From a bacterium (lineage in GTDB: Bacteria > SZUA-182 > DTGQ01), in assembly GCA_023512255.1 (NCBI GenBank), contig JAILZY010000117.1:1-9378 (forward strand): a DNA stretch of 9,378 nucleotides, written 5' to 3'. The position numbers were made by a program, and so were the translations under genes. The notes under the pieces are model-generated. The model did not search any database, was not told where the DNA came from, and saw only the letters and a program-made list of their open reading frames with translations. Of the stretch, positions 5,215 through 9,378 are shown in pieces. The stretch's first letter is position 1; every line of letters begins with the position of its first letter.

Positions 5215-6615
5215 CTACTGACGCCAGGGTCTGTCGGGCAGGGATGGGAGAGTCGACGATCTCCACCACCTTCTGTCTATCTTGACCTCAAGGGCATCAA
5301 CACCGCTCTTGATAGAGGGAATCTTGTCCGTCTCGGTCTTGATGGCCGGAATGGTGTCAGTATTGGTCTTGATGTTACCTACAGCAGTCCCAATAGCGGG
5401 AATACCGGCTGTCTGGGTTACGATCGTACCTATCTTATCCGTCTCGGTCTTGATGGCTGGAATCTTGTCCGTCTGCTCTTTAATGCCAGACACGTTAGTC
5501 CCGATAGCGGAAATACCGGCTGTCTGGGTTACGATCGTACCTATCTTGTCCGTCTCGGTCTTGATGGCTGGAATCTTGTCCGTCTGCTCTTTAATGCCAG
5601 ACACGTTAGACCCAATAGCGGGAATACCCGATGTCTGAGTCTGAATACCAGGAATCATATCGGTATTGGTCTTGATGGTGGTAATCTTGTCCGTCTGTGC
5701 CTGAATAGCATCTAATTTGCCTTCCATTGTGTCGGCTTTGGCTTCCAGAATGGCTATGGCTGCCTTTATGTCCTTGAGCATCTGCTCAACTTCACCTGGC
5801 TGAGCCTGTGCCTGCGCACAGATAATCTCATTCTTTAAAAATTTTTCTCTGTCTGTATCACAATCACAGTACATTCCTTCGATCGGCTGAGTAGTGGCAA
5901 AAACATACCCTTCCCCCCACTTATATATGATATAAGTATATTCATTAGGGACTCCATCATCAGCCCGCATCACTTTAGTTGCGTCAGGCGGAATGTTTCC
6001 GAATATTCCGCTTGCCGAATAATTTAAATCAGGACAGAGAGTATCATTTAAGCCGGAAAAATAGCTGTCAGGAGATAATATGCCAGTCAGCACACAAGCG
6101 CCAGGATCCGACACCTCGATCGCATTGGTAGTATAATTTGCATTCTGCTGAATGCCATACACCCGGACTCCACCAGGGAGAATGTTTGTATACCCATCCA
6201 CTTGGCTGCCATTATCACTATTATCATACATATGAGCGAGCAATATACAGCCTCCTTCAACAGCCTTCGCAAGTTTTTCCCTGTTTTGTGCTAAAGCAAG
6301 GGTGCTATAAAAGTCTGGCTCAGTCTGGTTTTCTGCTATGATAATAATTCGGTATCGACTCAGCTCATAAAGGCTCATTGTGCTAAACTGCGTATGATCC
6401 TTAACATCGTATAAATCATGTTTATTCAATTGGGCCAGCGCATCGGCAAGAGAATCACCTGCACATTTTCCCCCGTATGTATAAGTGGTTGTATTCTTTT
6501 GGATGATAAGTATTTCCTTGGCTGCCCAGGCCACCTTTGTCTGAAGTCCTACCATTGCTACCAAAGCTACCATCATGCATACAACCAGAGAAAGTTTCTT
6601 CAAATACCTTTCCAT
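5215..6615 (-). CDS. Secreted protein with amidotransferase-like N-terminal domain and repeat-rich stalk
   Basis: A 466-aa protein. ATG at 6615 follows AAGGAGG at nine bases. Residues 1-32 are a signal peptide (cleavage near AWA|AKE). Residues 33-250 look like an alpha/beta Rossmann-type domain of the class I glutamine-amidotransferase/ThuA superfamily: strand KEILIIQK, strand YRIIIIAENQ, LAKAVEGGCILLAH, and GEGYVFATTQPIEG near the end. A canonical G-x-C-x-G nucleophile is absent, so I infer binding rather than amidotransferase catalysis. Residues 273-305 form a short coiled coil (EVEQMLKDIKAAIAILEAK). Residues 308-441 are decapeptides such as TDKIPAIKTE interspersed with VSGIKEQ heptapeptides. 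The last 20 residues (from about 449: RWWRSSTLPSLPDRPWRQ) have a different, Trp/Pro/Arg-rich character and may lie out of frame. Other reading frames continue plausibly to 5180 or 5145. Confidence 0.85.
   Translation of the reverse strand: MERYLKKLSLVVCMMVALVAMVGLQTKVAWAAKEILIIQKNTTTYTYGGKCAGDSLADALAQLNKHDLYDVKDHTQFSTMSLYELSRYRIIIIAENQTEPDFYSTLALAQNREKLAKAVEGGCILLAHMYDNSDNGSQVDGYTNILPGGVRVYGIQQNANYTTNAIEVSDPGACVLTGILSPDSYFSGLNDTLCPDLNYSASGIFGNIPPDATKVMRADDGVPNEYTYIIYKWGEGYVFATTQPIEGMYCDCDTDREKFLKNEIICAQAQAQPGEVEQMLKDIKAAIAILEAKADTMEGKLDAIQAQTDKITTIKTNTDMIPGIQTQTSGIPAIGSNVSGIKEQTDKIPAIKTETDKIGTIVTQTAGISAIGTNVSGIKEQTDKIPAIKTETDKIGTIVTQTAGIPAIGTAVGNIKTNTDTIPAIKTETDKIPSIKSGVDALEVKIDRRWWRSSTLPSLPDRPWRQ
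5383..5604 (-). repeat. 111-bp tandem duplication (37-aa repeat) in the secreted stalk gene
   Basis: Residues 338-374 and 375-411 are two nearly identical 37-aa units, each starting VSGIKEQTDKIPAIKTE. Each unit is one heptapeptide plus three decapeptides. Nucleotide identity between the copies is very high (for example the 20 bases from 5411 and from 5522), so the duplication is recent or homogenised. Weaker decapeptides on both sides show older rounds of the same expansion. Confidence 0.85.
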
Positions 6616-6862
6616 TGTCTCAAGCCTCCTTACTTTCTTTACACTTTACCAGTTATCGTTTTACTACATTGCCTCAACGAGAAAACACCACTTCTCACTT
6701 CAATCCGCTCACCTAACCTGTTTACCTAGCCTGCGCACCTTGCTTTACCTCTCTTTTAGGTCTCTTTTCCTCCTCCACATGCGTTTCTTTCTCGTCTTAC
6801 TCCCTAGTTGGCAAACTCCATCCACTCACCTCCTTAGTTTCCCGCCTGTTTGACAGGGGGCT
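6616..6862 (-). promoter_or_regulatory. Leader of the 5215-6615 gene with a mini-ORF
   Basis: On the minus strand this purine-rich leader holds a near-perfect ribosome binding site, TAAGGAGGTG (6836-6827), then ATG at 6821 and a five-residue frame M-E-F-A-N ending in TAG at 6804-6806. A small hairpin, CCTGT-CAA-ACAGG (about 6857-6845), precedes it. A second frame with a purine-rich surround, ATG at about 6782, is also very short. The gene's own AAGGAGG lies next to ATG 6615. The arrangement resembles a translated leader, but no amino-acid-run attenuator is visible. Confidence 0.4.
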
Positions 6863-7784
6863 TATTATGGTTGACTGACTGCACCGGCAGATTTATCCCT
6901 TTCCCAATATCCATTTTCCTGTTGATCTGCCATTAGGGTTAACTTAACTCTTTATATCTTCACCCGACATCTCTTCAATCCGGCAAAGCCAGCAGTACAG
7001 CATAAGGCATTTCTTTTGCTGCTGCCTTATCAATCCGTCTGTCTTACTTTATATTTGCCGCTATTATTTGCCGCTATTCGAGTTCACAGCTTTTTACTTT
7101 CCTTGTTGTCCTATTCAGTTCTTACCGCCATATCAGTGGTTCAGTGCTTACTGCCATATCAGCGGACAAAAGCTCGATAAAGGCGCTGTGTTTATAGCTG
7201 ATCGGGTTTGACTCTGCCCGGGTTTATTATCGGACTTGTATGATCCGAATGCTTTCATTTTCACGGCATCTATTGCCGGATATTGTGGTTTCTCATCAAA
7301 GTTTCGACACCAGTCGGTTAATGGATGAAATACAGAGAGAGACTGATAAATATGCTGGTTATGGTAATGACTATAGTAATAGTTGAATACAAATCGGCCC
7401 ATTTTATGCCCTTTTTACATGCTGTTGAAATTTTAATTACTATCCTATATCGATCAATCGGGTTAAAATCACTACAATATTCTTATTAAGAATAAATTTT
7501 ATTTGTATATCGAACTATAGTTGCATATCTCTTTTTGTAATCATATATCGGAACGGCTCTGATTTAGATACTACTATGATGTTAACTAATATATCTAAAT
7601 AAATAATAATTATTAATTTATTTAATAAATACTGGATGAGCAAATAGTTGCTGTAGATATTCATGTTTATTTATAATTCAGGCAAGGTATCAAGATATGC
7701 TGATTGGGTGATGAAGGCCCAAAATTGAAAAGTTATGAAGGCGCTTTTATTTTTTGAGGATCAAGTTTTTGAGAATCGAGTAAA
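6863..7784. other. Gene-free divergent region, proximal part
   Basis: No confident gene. Visible structure: an 8-bp hairpin ATAAGGCA (7002-7009) / TGCCTTAT (7023-7030); a perfect 13-bp tandem pair ATTTGCCGCTATT (7053-7078); and a 26-bp tandem pair (7114-7139 and 7140-7165, core CTTACYGCCATATCAG). Two short overlapping frames around 7148-7402 minus (84 codons) and 7240-7386 plus (48 codons) lack a good ribosome binding site and any family resemblance; one may be a gene remnant. From 7400 to 7700 the DNA is very AT-rich, with a near-palindrome AATAAATAATAATTATTAAT (about 7598). Confidence 0.5.
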
Positions 7785-7821
7785 GAGAAATTGAATTTTC
7801 AGGAGAAATTGAATTTTTCAG
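7785..7821. repeat. 18/19-bp tandem duplication
   Basis: GAGAAATTGAATTTTCAG (7785-7802) is followed directly by GAGAAATTGAATTTTTCAG (7803-7821). The only difference is one extra T in the T-run, which points to slippage. Confidence 0.85.
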
Positions 7822-7854
7822 GCATCGGCGATGGCTGGAGATAGTTTTGGCAAG

Positions 7855-7891
7855 TATGCAATATATTTCCTAATAGGAAATATATTGCATA
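7855..7891. promoter_or_regulatory. Perfect 37-bp palindrome (possible operator)
   Basis: TATGCAATATATTTCCTA (7855-7872) is exactly inverted at 7874-7891 around a single A at 7873. Eighteen base pairs without mismatch is far beyond chance at a given site even in AT-rich DNA. It lies about 360 bp upstream of the ATG at 8255. A dimeric regulator site, a cruciform or a transposon scar are possible. No T-tract or stable GC core supports termination. Confidence 0.7.
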
Positions 7892-7935
7892 GTCCATAGG
7901 CAATCATTATATGAAGTTAACCTTCTTTTTCTCCT

Positions 7936-7975
7936 GATCAGGTGAGAATATCAAAGATCAAATGAGAAGATCAAA
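7936..7975. repeat. 20-bp imperfect tandem duplication
   Basis: GATCAGGTGAGAATATCAAA (7936-7955) is followed directly by GATCAAATGAGAAGATCAAA (7956-7975), with three mismatches. It sits between the 37-bp palindrome and the AT-rich block upstream of the 8255 gene. Confidence 0.8.
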
Positions 7976-8192
7976 TTTGTTTATAGAATTAGTGAATAAA
8001 TATTAAAAATGTTAATATATAATATATATAATATTAAATTAATATATGGTATAAAATTTGCATATTAGATTTGTATATTATAAATAAAGAAAAAATAAAA
8101 ATTTTATGCGTTTTTTTTCTATTTCTATCGATTTGGAAGCCGCTTCAAAAATACAAACTCCTGGTACCATCAAAATATGCTAAGAATTTTTT
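7976..8192. other. AT-rich upstream region of the 8255-9172 gene
   Basis: Positions 7980-8110 are almost pure A/T with ATATAATAT reiterations. They probably contain the promoter of the plus-strand gene, but so many TATAAT-like words exist that none can be chosen. An in-frame ATG at 8177 extends the downstream ORF by 26 codons but has no ribosome binding site. Confidence 0.45.
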
Positions 8193-8229
8193 CTCAAAGC
8201 GTGGGGGAGGTTGGTAACAGGGCTAAACT
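8193..8229. repeat. Left arm of an inverted repeat enclosing the 8255-9172 gene
   Basis: CTCAAAGCGTGGGGGAG (8193-8209) and GGCTAAACT (8221-8229) are both inverted, in the correct order, at 9208-9225 and 9189-9197. Outer blocks match 17 of 18 (one extra A on the right) and inner blocks match 9 of 9, with a divergent centre of 10-11 bases. The arm ends 11 bp before the AGGAG of the gene. Confidence 0.75.
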
Positions 8230-8254
8230 ACAATGTAAAAAGGAGATGAAAAAT

Positions 8255-9172
8255 ATGATTAAAAAGGTACATAGTGTATTTATTGCTATTCTTATTAACC
8301 TTTTGATTGTTGGCCTATTGCGAGTCCCAATGGCTGCTTCTAACTCACTCCAAACATGGGCGCCAGCAGTGGGTCTTCTGGAAGGCACTTGGGATTGCAG
8401 GAAAAACAGGACTACCATATTTCATGTGAACAATCCTACCAAGAACTGGCTATTGGTTTTGTTCAGCTTCTATTATGATGACGAAAAATGGGCAGGCAGC
8501 AGATTAGCTATACTTTCTCCAGATGATGTAGTGGAAGTCGATGCCAGATTTGTGTGGCCTCCTAACGATCCCTTATGCCATATCGGCAGATGGGGTAAGG
8601 TCAAAATTGCGAGCTTTTACCCTTGCTATGATGAAGATGATGATAATTGCGAATGCGATGGAAATCCCACCTGTTCCTGTACAAAAACAAACTTGAAGAA
8701 TGGGATTACTGGCTTTCAGAAAGAGGTGTTTTCTTCTGTAGTCTCCATCTCTAAAAAAAGCGCCGGCACTACATATCCAGATTTGCCAATCTCAAGCATT
8801 TACGGTTTAACAGAAGCCAACCTAAAGGTAGTACCAGTGCCAACGAAGAATTGTGTGAAGGCAGAAGCAGAAGATGAAGAGATCGCAGCAGCAGATGGCC
8901 AAGATCAAGATAGCGATATTTTTGATCTGGCTGAGGAGCTGAATAAGTCAATGAACTCTACTATACTTGCTGATGGAATACTATACGATGTGGATGATCA
9001 TGATAAGGCGGCGTTATGCAGGAATTTGCGTAATTGCTCATCATCATCACTCTTCAGCCCGAGCCCGACCCTTGCAGAGTATCTCAGAAGCTTAGGAATA
9101 ACCTCGGGATCTGCTCATGGAGTTGATCGCGAGAAGCCAGTAACATTCTCTCTTCCGAAATGTAGTAAGTAA
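8255..9172 (+). CDS. Secreted hypothetical protein with acidic Cys cluster
   Basis: A 305-aa protein that I do not recognise. The start is ATG 8255, because AAGGAG (8240-8245) lies nine bases upstream; the ATG at 8246 abuts that site and the ATG at 8177 has none. Residues 1-28 are a signal peptide: MIKK, hydrophobic 9-22, cleavage near MAA|SNS. Residues 43-120 look like a beta-rich domain (WDCRKNRTTIFHVNNP, WLLVLFSFYYDD, LSPDDVVEVDARF). Residues 124-142 are an acidic Cys-rich segment with five Cys (PCYDEDDDNCECDGNPTCSC) that could bind a metal or form disulfides. Residues 203-250 are acidic (EAEDEEIAAADGQDQD, ILYDVDDHD). Three more Cys lie at 255, 261 and 303. Ten Cys in the mature chain suggests disulfides after export. 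The gene is enclosed by inverted repeats; the stop is TAA. Confidence 0.85.
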   Translation: MIKKVHSVFIAILINLLIVGLLRVPMAASNSLQTWAPAVGLLEGTWDCRKNRTTIFHVNNPTKNWLLVLFSFYYDDEKWAGSRLAILSPDDVVEVDARFVWPPNDPLCHIGRWGKVKIASFYPCYDEDDDNCECDGNPTCSCTKTNLKNGITGFQKEVFSSVVSISKKSAGTTYPDLPISSIYGLTEANLKVVPVPTKNCVKAEAEDEEIAAADGQDQDSDIFDLAEELNKSMNSTILADGILYDVDDHDKAALCRNLRNCSSSSLFSPSPTLAEYLRSLGITSGSAHGVDREKPVTFSLPKCSK

Positions 9173-9333
9173 ATTTTAGGATAATATAAGTTTAGCCACC
9201 CTAGACTCTCCCCCACGCTTTTGAGCTAGGCCTTCATCCAGTGGAAATACCCTTACAGCTTCCGTTAGCCATCCCCATTAGCCATAATTATTATAATTCT
9301 GTAATTAGTGTCTGTCCGAAATTGACTAACTTA
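9173..9333. other. Gene-free 3' region
   Basis: After the TAA comes the inverted-repeat arm at 9189-9225, then unannotatable sequence including GTGTCTGTCCGAAATTGAC at about 9308-9326. No terminator hairpin with a T-tract is visible. Confidence 0.5.
9189..9225. repeat. Right arm of the inverted repeat enclosing the 8255-9172 gene
   Basis: AGTTTAGCC (9189-9197) and CTCCCCCACGCTTTTGAG (9208-9225) are the inverse of 8221-8229 and 8193-8209. The arm begins 17 bp after the stop codon. In the transcript the 5' and 3' untranslated regions could therefore base-pair. Confidence 0.75.
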
Positions 9334-9361
9334 TTGACAATATTATGTTAATTAGTATTAT
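9334..9361 (+). promoter_or_regulatory. Strong sigma70-like promoter reading out of the window
   Basis: TTGACA (9334-9339), a 16-bp spacer and TATTAT (9356-9361), matching 11 of 12 consensus bases. A second, weaker pair, TTGACT (9322-9327) with TATGTT (9344-9349), overlaps it. The transcript would start around 9368 and serve a gene to the right that is not in the window. Confidence 0.5.
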
Positions 9362-9378
9362 TACAGGCTCTATCTTTT

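Noticed and set aside
5212-5715. 167- and 118-codon plus-strand repeat ORFs
   Set aside because: They are antisense shadows of the decapeptide repeat region. Open frames on both strands follow from the 111-bp and 30-bp periodicity.
6975-7045. Cyclic-di-GMP (GEMM-like) riboswitch suggested by GGCAAAGCC and nearby stems
   Set aside because: The two conserved helices and tetraloop/receptor features could not be placed by eye, and only one 8-bp hairpin is clear. A covariance-model search would decide.
7148-7402. 84-codon minus-strand ORF (MGRFVFNYYYSHYHNQ...)
   Set aside because: There is no proper ribosome binding site, signal or family resemblance; its end lies in a 26-bp tandem duplication, and an equally plausible 48-codon frame overlaps it on the other strand. 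It may be a remnant, but it is not supported as a gene.
9308-9378. Insertion-sequence end suggested by GTGTCTGTCCGAAATTGAC
   Set aside because: It feels like a transposon terminus, but the partner end and any transposase would be outside the window, and I cannot match it to a named element.
1-9378. Diversity-generating retroelement or defence system
   Set aside because: There is no reverse transcriptase, nuclease, helicase, methylase or toxin-antitoxin pair. The repeats lack the adenine-biased mismatches expected of a template/variable pair.

Overview
The window is a bacterial accessory-type region with five convincing protein genes. Four are on the minus strand (157-834, 1188-1730, 3028-4785, 5215-6615) and one on the plus strand (8255-9172). 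All five encode exported proteins: each starts with a signal peptide, and the 585-aa protein has a lipoprotein-type Cys. Strong Shine-Dalgarno sites, an Escherichia-like sigma70 promoter and a Cys-Leu lipoprotein sorting position fit a Gram-negative, diderm-like bacterium. Nothing fixes the phylum. Genes are of medium to high GC, many intergenic stretches are very AT-rich, and small repeats are everywhere. No rRNA, tRNA, CRISPR array, transposase or housekeeping gene was seen.

Layout. Positions 1-77 and 2064-2139 are near-identical inverted repeats (75 of 77 positions by hand alignment). They enclose two small secreted proteins whose mature chains are rich in Pro, Leu, Ala, Thr and Val and almost free of charged residues. 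They look like distant paralogues and have no function I can name. A perfect-consensus sigma70 promoter (TTGACA, 16 bp, TATAAT) lies upstream of the second gene. It points away from that gene into an AT-rich stretch with no ORF, and it overlaps a weaker promoter facing the gene. Positions 2140-3027 are a gene-free repeat field: REP-like palindromes, a 19-bp tandem repeat, a GC-rich repeat spaced at about 61 bp, and a 45-bp-period repeat that looks like the disconnected tail of the next gene.

Positions 3028-4785 encode a lipoprotein with a long low-complexity linker and a C-terminal HEAT-repeat domain. Positions 5215-6615 encode a secreted protein with a Rossmann-like, amidotransferase-type N-terminal domain and a C-terminal array of decapeptide and heptapeptide repeats, including a 111-bp tandem duplication. 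Its C-terminus may be frameshifted. Positions 6616-8254 are a long divergent gap holding a leader with a five-residue mini-ORF, several short tandem duplications and a perfect 37-bp palindrome. Positions 8255-9172 encode a secreted 305-aa protein of unknown function, enclosed by inverted repeats at 8193-8229 and 9189-9225. A strong promoter at 9334-9361 points out of the window.

The genes do not form a recognisable pathway. What they share is export, protein repeats (HEAT units, hexapeptides, decapeptides, Pro-rich chains) and a setting full of two- to nine-copy tandem duplications of 13-111 bp. The best candidates for something undescribed are the inverted-repeat-bounded 2.1-kb unit with its charge-depleted secreted proteins, and the apparent activity of tandem duplication across the locus.
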